Position numbers and translations under genes: made by a program
Shown: in pieces, positions 10,785 to 22,800 of the stretch
How positions within the stretch are numbered: the first letter of the stretch is position 1
Layout of the letters: each line of letters begins with the position of its first letter
Notes under the pieces: generated by a model
The model's input: only the letters and a program-made list of their open reading frames with translations
What the model was told of the DNA's origin: nothing
Databases searched by the model: none
Assembly: GCA_963978895.1 (NCBI GenBank)
Contig: OZ022239.1
Location: 12,389,274-12,453,273 of the forward strand
DNA: 64,000 bases
DNA from: Erpobdella octoculata
Taxonomy: Eukaryota > Annelida > Clitellata > Hirudinida > Erpobdellidae
Reading direction: 5' to 3'

Positions 10785-13476
10785 TTTATTTTCCTAATAT
10801 TCTTTCTAATATTTTCTTTTAAATAAAGATTGTTGTAATATTAATTTTCTTTTTTTATTTTGTTTTATTAACTTTTCTTTTAATTTATTTACTTTTTTCG
10901 ATATATTTTGACATTTTTTTGGTGAATTTGTTAGCAGAATTGGTTGGTTGGGAAGAAATAGTTCTTTAGGTTATTTCTTTTAAACATTCTTATTAAACTT
11001 GCTTTTTTTAGACAGGATCAAATTATATTATTAGAGATTAAATAACAGTTAGATATGCTGGATCTAATTAATGAAGATAATTTGTTTAAGAACCTGTATT
11101 CATGACGTCGTTTCAAATTTAGCGATTGTTCTTTACTTCGACGTCGTTGATGCTGATGATGATTTTTCGGACTAATTCATTTGGACTGAGGTCTGAATGT
11201 TTTTGTAGTATGAGGGTGTCTTTCCGTTTCGTCGTTTTACAGGTATTTCTGCTGAAGCTCGCCGATGCAATCGGTTCCTGGCAAGATCGTTTCAGAGAGT
11301 CGCAATAAACTTTGAAAATAAAACGAGAATTGTTAATATTATTAATATTAATAATCTTTAATTTAATTTTTTTAGTTTTATTCAAAATATATTACTAATA
11401 TGCTTCCGAATTAATTGCAATTTTGAAAAAACGAAGGAGCATGTTTATTGCGGCCACACGGACAACAAATTAAAAATTGTATTTTAGGATCAATAAATAA
11501 AAGATACTATTATAAAACAATATTCTTAACAATTTCTAGTAATTAAGACGTTTAAATATATCGAATAAGAAAAATCAGTTGTACGGCTATAGATCTCAAT
11601 TATTTGTTTTTTTTAAATATCGAATAAAACCGGCAACACCATGAATGAGTAATATCACGTGCTATATCGTCAAAAGGGTTCGATTGCTTTGTGTTGTGAG
11701 TCACGGAAGAAAATTTCAGATCGATTGGACAAGAGAAGAAGAGGTAGTCAAAATCTGTCGAAAGGAACCAGGAATACATGCAGACAAACAGGTAAAATGT
11801 AAAAATAGGAGAAGGAACAGAGACTGTGTGGAACAAATAAATATGTCTTAAGTCGAAAAAAAAAAAAAGAAACAGAAAGTTGTTTTTAACAAGTTGTGTG
11901 ACTCAAAGTGAACGCATTGTACGTTAATCACGACCATGTGAATCTTGCGAATCAAGCTTGCTATTATGTTGGCTATTCTTCGTCGTATGAATGAATGACT
12001 GTTGTTTTGTAGTTTCGTGTTCATGTCATTAGTCATTATGACTTTAATTTTGACATTTTTAGCACTCTTTAATTAATAAAAAAGTTTGAATAGGTGGCCA
12101 AGTGGAGATAAGCAATTTAATCTTTTCAAGAACCATCTAACCTTCATTCAAAAAATTCAAAAAATCTTTTCCAGTAAATGTTTTTTTCAAAGACCTTGTA
12201 ACTAGGAAAGCGGGGTTTCATGATCGTTCGATCGAGTTTAAAAAAACAACTATGGCAGAGGATTAATCAATAATACAACTGTTACGATATTTACTCCTAT
12301 GGTTCTGTAAAAATAATTAATGTTTAGGTTTTAGAAGATACAGTACAAACTTAAAAGACAGTTATTTTTTTCTGTAATAAAAATTTTTTTTCAAATTTTC
12401 TCCAGTTTTATAACCAGTAAGTTTATATTTTTCAACACAAAGTATTGTAAGATCGAAGACTGAAATAGCATATCATAATTTGAGCTGACTGTCTTTTAAC
12501 ATTATTAACAAAAAAATTGTCAGTTGGTAATAAAAAAACAGTGCCATTAAAAAATGTTTTTTTTATTTTATTCAAATTAAATTTGTTTAACTTCTTTTAC
12601 TAAGTACAAATATGAACACACAATATTTTAATTTATTGATTTATATTAAATATAAATTATTAAAACTATTTAGCATTAAATTGTTGACTGAAACAGAAAA
12701 GTTTTCTAATCTGCAATTTTATACGACGTAAATTCTGCCTTTCAGCCTGTCACAAATTTCAAAGCTTTTTCAATCGAAGGCTTACCTATGCATCATACTT
12801 ACTTATTATCATACGTGTGTAAGAAAATTATTCAACAACACGACATCACTTGACAGCGAATTTAAAGAGACTTAATTCACTAGTCATCATCGCAAAAATA
12901 ATTATCTTTGTGCTGGAACTACCGTATTACCAGTCGCTATTTTAACCACTTCTTCGATAGATTGTTTTTTTCTATTATTTTTTTTATTCTTTTTTCATTT
13001 TGTGTAGTAATTATTGTTTTCTCTGTCTTTGTGTTTTTTTTTCTTTTTTTGCTCTTTTTTTAATTTTTTTCTTTCTTTTTCTCCCCAATAAAACGTCGTG
13101 ACATGTTTAACCAAATCAGTCTTCAAGAAGATCCTTTGTTAAAATTACATAAACATAACATGAAAAATTATTTAAAATTTTTGTAATTGTGTTTACTATT
13201 TAAGAGTTTGATTTGTTAAAGTTTGGCATACATCTGAGATTCACACCAATTCACAATCTATAATTAATAACTATATTGATCTTTTTAGAAAAAATAACGT
13301 ATTATTATTATTATCAATTTTTAATTCTTTTTCGTTTCAAATCATAACTCTTCCTCTTTTTTTATTCACATGAGTCGTGACTGACTAATTCAACCCGTCA
13401 TCAATACCTTTGTTAGGGTTATACTTATAAACGACGACACATTTAGTTTGTTAATTGTAAAAACAAAAAGAGGGAA
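10785..13476. other. Intergenic AT-rich stretch without clear genes
   Basis: I found no domain, transposon end or repeat array. A - strand frame at 11385-11119 has ordinary-looking composition (YCDSLKRSCQEPIASASF) and a possible acceptor on its strand near 11313, but no partner exon is visible. Pyrimidine-rich runs at 12960-13080 are low complexity. The right end holds the presumed promoter of the metalloprotease gene, including TTATAAAC at about 13427-13434. Confidence 0.35.
13427..13434 (+). promoter_or_regulatory. TATA-like box ahead of metalloprotease start
   Basis: TTATAAAC lies about 45 bases before the ATG at 13477. The spacing would allow a short 5' leader. It is only a candidate. 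Confidence 0.25.
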
Positions 13477-13808
13477 ATGATTTTTTCAATTTTAAATATT
13501 TTAGTGTTTGGATTTTTACAATTTTTACATAAGAGTAAGTTTAGTTGTAGTGATTTTATTTATTTAAATGATTATTTTTAATTTTTTTCTGGTTTGAATA
13601 AGCTAATTCTTTGGAGCTGGAAATTGAAACATCTGTATCTCAAAATAGCAGCAATTTGTCCATAAATCTGCTCATTGATCAAACCAAAATTACCATACAA
13701 TTGAAACAAAACAATCTTGTGGCAGACGTCCCAGTCCTTCTAGGCAAGGATTTCAATCGTACAACAAACTTGTCCACAGTTCAACGATGGACAGACGACA
13801 AATCTGAG
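13477..13808 (+). CDS. Metalloprotease exons 1-2: signal peptide and start of propeptide
   Basis: Exon 1 (13477-13534) encodes MIFSILNILVFGFLQFLHK, a hydrophobic signal peptide, and ends in phase 1 before GTAAGT. Exon 2 (13603-13808) begins after an AAG acceptor and encodes about 68 residues with alternating polar and hydrophobic strands (SINLLIDQTKITIQLKQNNL, then VADVPVLLG), which resembles the reprolysin propeptide fold. It has four N-glycosylation sequons (NSS, NLS, NRT, NLS). It ends in phase 0 at GAG/GTTTAA. Confidence 0.75.
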
Positions 13809-16800
13809 GTTTAACAAACAGATTCCTTCAATTTAGATAGTTCAAATTAAAATTGATGACTTGTTATAAGTTTTGGATCTGTTACTTTTTTGTAACTTGT
13901 AACTTTTACTTTTTATATATTTTCAAAAGTAACTTGTCATTGTTTTTTAAGACTAGAATTTGGAATGTAATCTATTACATTTTCGTAAAATTTTGTTTAG
14001 TTTTTAAGTTGTTTAGTCATTTTAATTTTGTTTTGTTTTTAAGTTATTTAGTCATTTTAAATTTGTTTTGTTTTTAAGTTATTTAGTCATTTTAAATTTG
14101 TTTTGTTTTTTATTGTCAGGGCAATCAGGTTGTAGTGTTATGTTACGTTACGTAATGCTACATTACATTTGTTATGTTGTATTGTGTTGTGCTATGCTAC
14201 ATTATATTTTATATAATAGTTTAAAGTATTCAACAAAAGTGTTTTAAGACTGAATTATGTAGTAAATACCGAAACCGATCCTGTTTAATTCCCCCTCCCC
14301 CGTTATCAATGCTTTGGATTGGCTCGCCAAAGCGAGGCAAAGTTTGTTTTGTTTTAATAATATAACTCCCAGTTCCACTCACTCACTCATTCACTCACAC
14401 TCACACTCACTCACTCAATCACTCACTCACTCACTCACTCACTCACTCACTCACTCACTCACTCACTCACTCACTCACTCACTCACTCACTCACTCACTC
14501 ACTCACTCACTCACTCACTCACTCACTCACTCACTCACTCACTCACTCACTCACTCACTCACTCACTCACTCACTCACTCACTCACTCACTCACTCACTC
14601 ACTCACTCACTCACTCACTCACTCACTCACTCACTCACTCACTCACTCACTCACTCACTCACTCACTCACTCACTCACTCACTCACTCACTCACTCACTC
14701 ACTCACTCACTCACTCACTCACTCACTCACTCACTCACTCACTCACTCACTCACTCACTCACTCACTCACTCACTCACTCACTCACTCACTCACTCACTC
14801 ACTCACTCACTCACTCACTCACTCACTCACTCACTCACTCACTCACTCACTCACTCACTCACTCACTCACTCACTCACTCACTCACTCACTCACTCACTC
14901 ACTCACTCACTCACTCACTCACTCACTCACTCACTCACTCACTCACTCACTCACTCACTCACTCACTCACTCACTCACTCACTCACTCACTCACTCACTC
15001 ACTCACTCACTCACTCACTCACTCACTCACTCACTCACTCACTCACTCACTCACTCACTCACTCACTCACTCACTCACTCACTCACTCACTCACTCACTC
15101 ACTCACTCACTCACTCACTCACTCACTCACTCACTCACTCACTCACTCACTCACTCACTCACTCACTCACTCACTCACTCACTCACTCACTCACTCACTC
15201 ACTCACTCACTCACTCACTCACTCACCGGGAACGGGGAATACGACCGGGAACGGGAAGCGACCGGGAACGGGGAAGCGACCGGGAACGGGGAAGCGACGG
15301 GGAACGGGAGAGTAAACGGGAGCGGGAAAGCGTCCGGGAAGGTAAAGCGTCCGGGAACGGGAAAGCAAGCGGGAACTGGAAAACGACCGGGATCGGGAGA
15401 GTAATCGGGGAAGGAAGTTGGAGCGAGAGATAGAAAAACCTCTAAAAACCCCGGGCAACGCCGGGTACCCCGCTAGTGATAATATAATAAGTTAAACATT
15501 TTTTATAAGATTTTAAAATCTATCAATAAACCTCAAGACCAACATCGTTTTTTCCTCTAACATATTTTTCTCACACTTGTAGGCCTATTTATAATGTTAT
15601 GTCGTAAAATATCCAGACATCCGGTGTTTTAATTTTTTAAGGTTTTAAAGATGAGTTTGCGTATAAAAGCAAATATTTGATGGCATAGCATAAAATGTAA
15701 TTTATCTATTTCAGTAGTTTTTTAATAAGATCTTTTTTCATACAGGGTATGAGAGCTTATCAAGACCCATCAAGTGGAACAGCTTTTCTCATTCTGCCTG
15801 ATTCGTCAATTGTGAGAAATCATTTTTTCTATTTGTATTGAAAGATTTTTTTAAATTAAATAAATTATAAGCATTTCTTTTACTGAAACGTGGTTTCAAT
15901 TGCTTCCAGTGCTTTGCCTTAAAATTTCTTCAATTGGATCTATTCTGCTTGATCCATTACAAGCTATTTTTGAATCTAACAAGTTTTCTTTTGGAATCAA
16001 ATTTTCTTCTATTTAACAAATTTCGTGGACTAATAATTTTTGTTTTATCTATCATTATAGATTCTAAATAATCTTTTATTTAACAAATTTCGTGGACTAA
16101 TAATTTTTGTTTTATCTATCATTATAGATTCTAAATAATCTTACACTGCAACTTTTTGTTTCTTTGGTTATATTTTCCAAGAAAGACTAGTGTAAGTCTT
16201 GTTTTTTTTTTAAATTCAACTTTTGATCAAATTACTCTAGTTTTCTCTGAAACACAGAATAATAAAAAAAATATTGATGGTTAAAATCATTAGTTCAATT
16301 TCTTTATCGTATCTCACTATAACATAATCACTACGCCTAAAAGATCAAACATGAGTTTTTTTCTCCAGCAATTGTAATTGCTATTTTTATTTCCTTACAG
16401 CGAAAGTTGTCACGGAAACCATATTTATGACATGAGTGCATGCTATTTCAATTATAAAACATACTTTTTTGCAAAGCACTTATTTTGTTTGTAATCTATA
16501 GATAAAGATCTGTCTTCACATTCTTCTGAAAAATTCTTTTGATGTATTGACGCTAGAGACCTGCACGGGGACAGAATTGTCTAACCATCCCAGTCCTTCC
16601 CCGTTAAATAAATTCCATCCCCATTCCGTCCCCGTTCTGCTAATTACCATCCCTATTCCGTCCCCGTTCTGCTTACTTCCATCCCCGTCCACTACCGTTC
16701 TGCTTACTTCCATCCCCGTTCCGTTCCCGTTCTGCTTACTTCCATCCCCGTCCACTACCGTTCTGCTTACTTCCATCCCCGTCCACTACCGTTCAATATT

Positions 16801-19800
16801 TCCAAACATAAAAACAAATATCAACATAAACGATTTTATCAATTTATTAAAACACGAAATTAAATGTTTGAAATTAATGTCAACTGCAAAATCAATTTAT
16901 TTGTTTAAACCGTGTAAAAAAAAGTAACCCATCGATACTCTCTGGGCCGAGTTGACATCTTCCGTCATCAATTGTCAGACCATCCAACGAAAATACTTTT
17001 TCCGATGGCGTACTGGAAGCTGGAATGCACAGCAGGGATTTGACAACTGTATTGAGTTTAGGCCATGTAATTGATTTCTGTGCCCAAAATTCTGAAATGT
17101 CCATATACTCTTCTAACTGAGAAAAAACATGATTAAATTAATATAAGTTCATCATGCTAAATAAATGATTTGTTAATAGAAATAAAAATTAATTACCTCA
17201 TTTGTAACCACCTTTGAATTCTTTGCAAAAAGATCTCCTAAAAACCCATCTTCATAACGACTTTTTTACGGAGGTTAATTAGTTCAGTTTTATCTCTTTC
17301 TTCAATAGATGAAACCATACTTAACATAGTACCCACAATGTCTTTTGCCCTTATAATTTCTTCTGAATTTAATATTGTTAGATTTTCTTTTAAACGTTGG
17401 TCCAGAAATGTTACTGAATAGTGATAATCCATAATAGGAAATTATTTTTTAGGTTTCGTGACAGCAACTTTTTCAAATTACCTATTGTTGGATCACTTGA
17501 TGATGTTCCTAAGTTTTTCATTAAACATACTTTTGTAGGTAGAACTAGATGTAGAGAAGGACCAATATCAGTTGAAAGAGATTTGGTGGCCAAGTCGAAG
17601 GGTGTCAAAATGTCGATTAGTGACTTCAATAGTGAATCATTAATGTCCAGCACTAACCGCACAATGTATTGCATTTCACACATTTAACAAATGCTGATAA
17701 GGTGTGGTCGATTTCTATGTTGAAAAAGTATTCCCACACTTTACTTTTTTTAAACGAACGTCAATCTCGCACTTATAACTATTACCATGTAGGCGCCAGT
17801 AGCCGGGACAATAAACGGTAAAATTGCTACTGAGCCGGCGGTTTTGCCAAAAGAATTGATTCTTCGATCAATTGATAAAGATGTACATATTTTCTAAAGG
17901 GTTAGGGGTAGGGATAGGGTTAGGGTTAGGGTTATGGTTAGGGTTAGGGGGTTTAATTTTAGGTAGACATACTGCCGGCTCAGTACCAATTTTACCGATT
18001 ATTTCTATGGCTAACCGCCGGGGCAATAGCAGCGACCCTCTTGAACTTCGGAATTTTCCATAATTAAGTGAAAAAATCAATATATTTAATTCAAGACAAA
18101 TAATAGTCTTCAACGAATAACGAAATAGACTACTAAAATTGCCATCGATATGAAATAATATAAAAATTGGTCACTGCTATTGCCCCGACAGTTCGTCGGG
18201 GTTGCATTCGGTAGGACAACAGCAATTTTACCGCTTATTGCCACGGCTACCGGCTAGCTAATAGTTATTAGAGATGCACTGATACCATAAATATGGCCGA
18301 TACCGATACCGATGCCGATACTCATGTTATGAGAGAGGCCGATGCCGATTCCGATACCGATACTTTTCAATCATTAATTATTTATTTGTTACAAGCTAGT
18401 AAAGAATAGCTAAAATGTCCAACAATTTTTTTGCAATTAGCAATGACATCCTTTGTTCAAAAAGAACATCATGAATAACTAATTGTAGAGTATGCAAAAA
18501 ACATGACAAGCCAGTGTATGCAGTTTCTGAAATGCCTTTTACCATGTTAGCACCATTATCCTTAACAAAAAAATAAATTTTATGCGAGGGAATTTCAAAA
18601 TCATGTATTGCATTTTCAATTACCTCGGCAATCCTGCTAGGTCTATGCGACCCAGAGAATAGTGCAACCCGTAGTACTAAACTTTTTCTGTCATAATTTT
18701 TGTTTATGCAGTGGGCTGTAAGGCTGATGAAAGAGTGATTTGAAACATTAGTCCATATATCAGTGGTAACCTTACTGAGCACTTTGCTATAGATTTCAGG
18801 AAGCACATTATCTGAAAAGTACTTGCGGCTTGGAAGGCAATAGGCAATAATTAGGCTTAACTTGTTGCAAAAGATGGTTGAATCCTATGTCATCAAAAGT
18901 ATCGGTATCGGCCAATGATTCTCAAAATTTCACCATGCCGATACCGATACCGATACCTGGAAAAAAGACCGATACTGCCGATTCCGATACCGATACCGAG
19001 AGTATCGGTGCATCTCTAATAGCTATAACGTAAAAATCAATGCCGGACGAAATTACGAATGTAAACAAAGAAACTTTGAAACATAGAAAAACCAAATTAA
19101 ACTAATCTTGAACATCATTTTATTAAAAAATTTTTTTAACAAATCCATTACCGCGGTATTGCCGTGAATTTTAAATCCATTACCGCGGTATCACCGTGAG
19201 TTTTGATCCATTACCGCGGTAATACCGTAGATATTGTTTCCATTACCGCGGATTTACCGCGGATTCCGCGGTTTTTCCGTTGTCCCTATTACCGCGCAGG
19301 CCTCTAATTGGCGCCACTAACTGCTTTCTAAAAAAGATCTAAGCTCACCTTTATCATTGTTTTTTGTTGTTAAATGAACATCGTTTAAAACCACTAAACT
19401 TCTGAACGACTACAATAATTAGAGGCAGTCGTTTATGGCGCGTGCCTCTCAACACCCCCTAAGGACGCTGGTGCCGCTTATTAGATTCAAACCACTATCC
19501 CCTAGGGCCCTAGGGCATTAGGCAAACGTTTTACCGCAATACCACCAACGCAGTAAAAGACGTGTCGGAAGTGTGATTTGAACCCACGCCCACATTCGAG
19601 GACCAGAACACTATGCGTTACAAAGCAAGGCATATCCTTCAGTCTGGTGCTTTTTGAGCATCATTAAAATGTGCTATAGAAATTGTTTGAATAGTTGATT
19701 AAAATTAGATTCATGCATCTTGATCAGCACTTTTTTTTATTTTAAGAAAATGTTATCTTATTATAAAGATGTTATTATTTTCCAGCAAGGAACTTTTAGA

Positions 19801-22800
19801 CACGGTGCTAATGAATATTACATAACTCCTTCCTCCTCAAAACGAAGAAAAAGATCAACTACATATAAGGCAACACAAATAAAACATGATGAGCTTTCAA
19901 AGCCGACAGGTAATTTTTTTAGCGGCAAATCTATTATTGCTTGTTGAGGGCACAGGCCAATCTATTTTTGGAGTTTTTTTTACAACCGTTTGGCGTCAGG
20001 TGGTCTTCTGAGGTGTTTTTAAAGAAATCCCATGCTAGGCGCATTCCCACTGCTGGCTTGACGACTTGACTATTTTAAAATTATGAATTTGTTCTTGTTA
20101 TTTATAAATGCTTTTATTAACATTTAACCTCTGTTTCTCTGTTCTATTTTTTCCAATCAATTTTTAAGTCACTTCTCGATGATAGATTTTCTTCAAAATT
20201 TGTATAAATGCTCTTGTTTGATTATAATGCAATATTCAATAATTAGTTTTGCAATAAATCAATTAATTAAGATAATTTTAATTTTGCATATTTTGACTTA
20301 ATTCACAACATGTAAGCCGTAAAAACCAGGTTTTTTCAAAAAAAATTTATATTTTTGATTTGATGGTTTTTCATTTATTGCACAAAAATTCTTTAAAATG
20401 ACATTTTTATAATTTATATATGAAAATATTTATTTAATTGTATTTGTTTTGTTTTTGTTTTAAAACATAGATTAAATTTTAATTAAAAAAATTTTCAAAT
20501 ATATTTTAAACTTTGTCATGATGATTGAGCCTATATTTTAAGTTTTAAGCTTATTTGGATAATGGGAAGTTAGTTAATTTGCATTTTCAAGGTTTGCAAA
20601 CATTCAAGCAAGCAAACAAGACCCGCGGTGAAGTTAATATTATGGCCTTAAAAATAAAATGTAAAAATTGCTTTTAAAATTTGAGTTTTAATAACATAAA
20701 AGCATTTGGTTTAAAAACCTTGTTTTTATATTGTCTTGTTTAATTTTTCAGAATAAGTAAACCCAGCTAGAATTTTTTCGTTCACCACACAGATCGTGAT
20801 CCTATGCAGCCTATAACCATTACAAAAGAACTGAAGGCTCTTATGGATTCCAATTCAGAAGAAAAACGAAACTATATATCAGAGATCATCATGATTGTGG
20901 ATTATAGCGTTTTTAAAAAGTTTGTCTCCGACGTCACAGGTAGCCGACCCGAATCCAAAGTTCTGGATTACCTGAAACCGAAATTTTGAAAACGTAAAAC
21001 CCATACCCAATTTATTTAAAAAATTGAAACTGAACCCGGATTTTTGAAAAAGTGAAACACAAACCCGGAGTTATAAGAAAAATTCAAACCCGACCTGAAT
21101 CCGATCCGAATCTATAGTTTTGAAAGTTGAAACTTTACATCCGGAATTTTCAAAAATCTCAATGTTTGGAAAATTGTGATCCCAAACCCAAATTCAAACA
21201 TTCAAAACTCAAGAACCCGAAAAAGCTAAAAAGTCAAACCCGTGACATCCCTAGTAGAGTACTGCACGGGTCGGGCCTTGATTTTATAGCTTTCAAACGA
21301 GCCGAGCCAAGATTTTTGTACCAAGTATAGGAATTTTAGGCTATAAAAAACGAGCTGATCCGGGGTGAGCCAAATTAGAACTGGTCGAGTTGCCAACGAG
21401 TCGGGCTGCAAAAAATCGACCCATGCAGTCCCTAGACAATAGTTTTTCATATTTGTATCTAATAAAGATTTATAATGATTAAAACTTTTCAATTTAGGTG
21501 GTATGACTTAACTTCTTCAAATTTAAACAAGGATCAACGGCAACAAGAAACGATAAACACTCTTAAATATTATTACACAAGTGTAGCAAATGCTGTAAGT
21601 TTTTAATTAGCATAACATAACATGAAGATTTAGATATAAATAATGCCATGTATACATTTTCTTGAATATTAACTTGTTCAATGTTTGGATTAGTATTAAC
21701 AAGGATCATATCATTTCTATCTATAACACGAATATTATACTTAGAACTGTTTGATTAATAAGGTCTTAGCATTTTAATATTGAAATGTAGTGCATAGTTG
21801 AGTTTTTCTTCAATAAAATAAACTGCTTTTGAAACAAAAATAGAAATAAATAAACTTAAGCAAATTCATAAGTACTAGTTTTAGAATCTATTTAGACAAC
21901 TTTTGTTTATGACAGCCTCTTGTCACTTCAGTATCTAAAAACTCAATAAAACAACTTTTAAAATTGTTGTTTTATTTATAATTTTTTATTGAATTTTTCA
22001 ATTTATCAGAGTTTTCGTAAAAACTTATTTATTCAGTAATGCGGATTTTTTTATCGAAAAATACAACAATTTTTTAAGAACTATTTCAATTTAAGGTTTT
22101 TTTTTAAATGCCTTATTTGTACAGATGGATTTGCGATATTCAAACATCAAAGAAAATGATTTTTCTATCAGAATCAAATTGAATGGAATACTTATTTCAA
22201 CGGTATGTAAAGTTATGCTAGTTATTCCAAAAATATATTCACCACTAATTTTATTGAAAGGACTGATAACGTCGTGCTAAAAAAATTATACTCGTCAACT
22301 TATTTCATTAATTTCGATTCCTATGTTACCCCCGAATAACTATTCATTCTACTTTAATTCTAATTATTTAGTTGTTTTACAGAGCGATCAAGCATCTCCG
22401 TGGACACAAAACTATCTAATCAACGTGAACAACAGACTTGTTCTCAACACATACAAAGCCATCGACGATCTGCCAATGTGGGTGAAGGCCAATCGGAAGA
22501 ACCTTCCGCAGTTCGACAACCTTCTTGTTTTTACCAGGTTGGCAAGTCATCCGAATTCTTAATCAAAGTTAATTTTAATAGTTTATTTCGCGACAACATT
22601 TTTTTTTCATTTCAGCCAAGACATGTTTGCAGGTTACACCAGCGGCATGGCGAGATTTATTTCAGGTTTAATACTCATATACAAATTGTATAGTTTTATA
22701 AGAGTTTATAATAAATAATGAACTAATTAACTACCAGGTTTAGCCAATATTCAAGCAGTTTGTAATGAAGAAGCAGTGAGCTTCAACAAAGAGAATGGAG

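Larger units (their letters stand above)
16546..19314 (-). mobile_element. hAT transposon (16554-19306) with 8-base duplication, host to two later insertions
   Basis: The left end TAGAGACCTGCACGG at 16554 pairs with the right end, which read in reverse is TAGAGGCCTGCGCGG at 19306. The flanks are ATTGACGC (16546-16553) and ATTGGCGC (19307-19314), a 7/8 duplication. Subterminal repeats follow the hAT habit: TTCTGCTTACTTCCATCCCC units at 16600-16795 and CCATTACCGCGGTA units at 19145-19280. Transposase remains lie on the - strand at 17687-16892. It lies wholly in intron 3 of the metalloprotease gene. Confidence 0.85.

Noticed and set aside
14314..15315. 333-codon open frame of Thr-His-Ser-Leu repeats
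   Set aside because: It is a translation of the (ACTC)n microsatellite in an intron; every frame is open because the 4-base unit contains no stop.
15219..15458. Arg/Ser/Pro-rich proteins on the - strand here and at 36286-36564, 37575-37835 and 52130-52774
   Set aside because: They are readings of the GC-rich GGGAACGGGAAAG-type transposon repeat or of the foldback arms.
17893..17952. TTAGGG run as evidence of a chromosome end or fusion point
   Set aside because: The run is only about 60 bases, is imperfect and sits in the middle of a MITE that recurs at 35228-35662 with a similar run.
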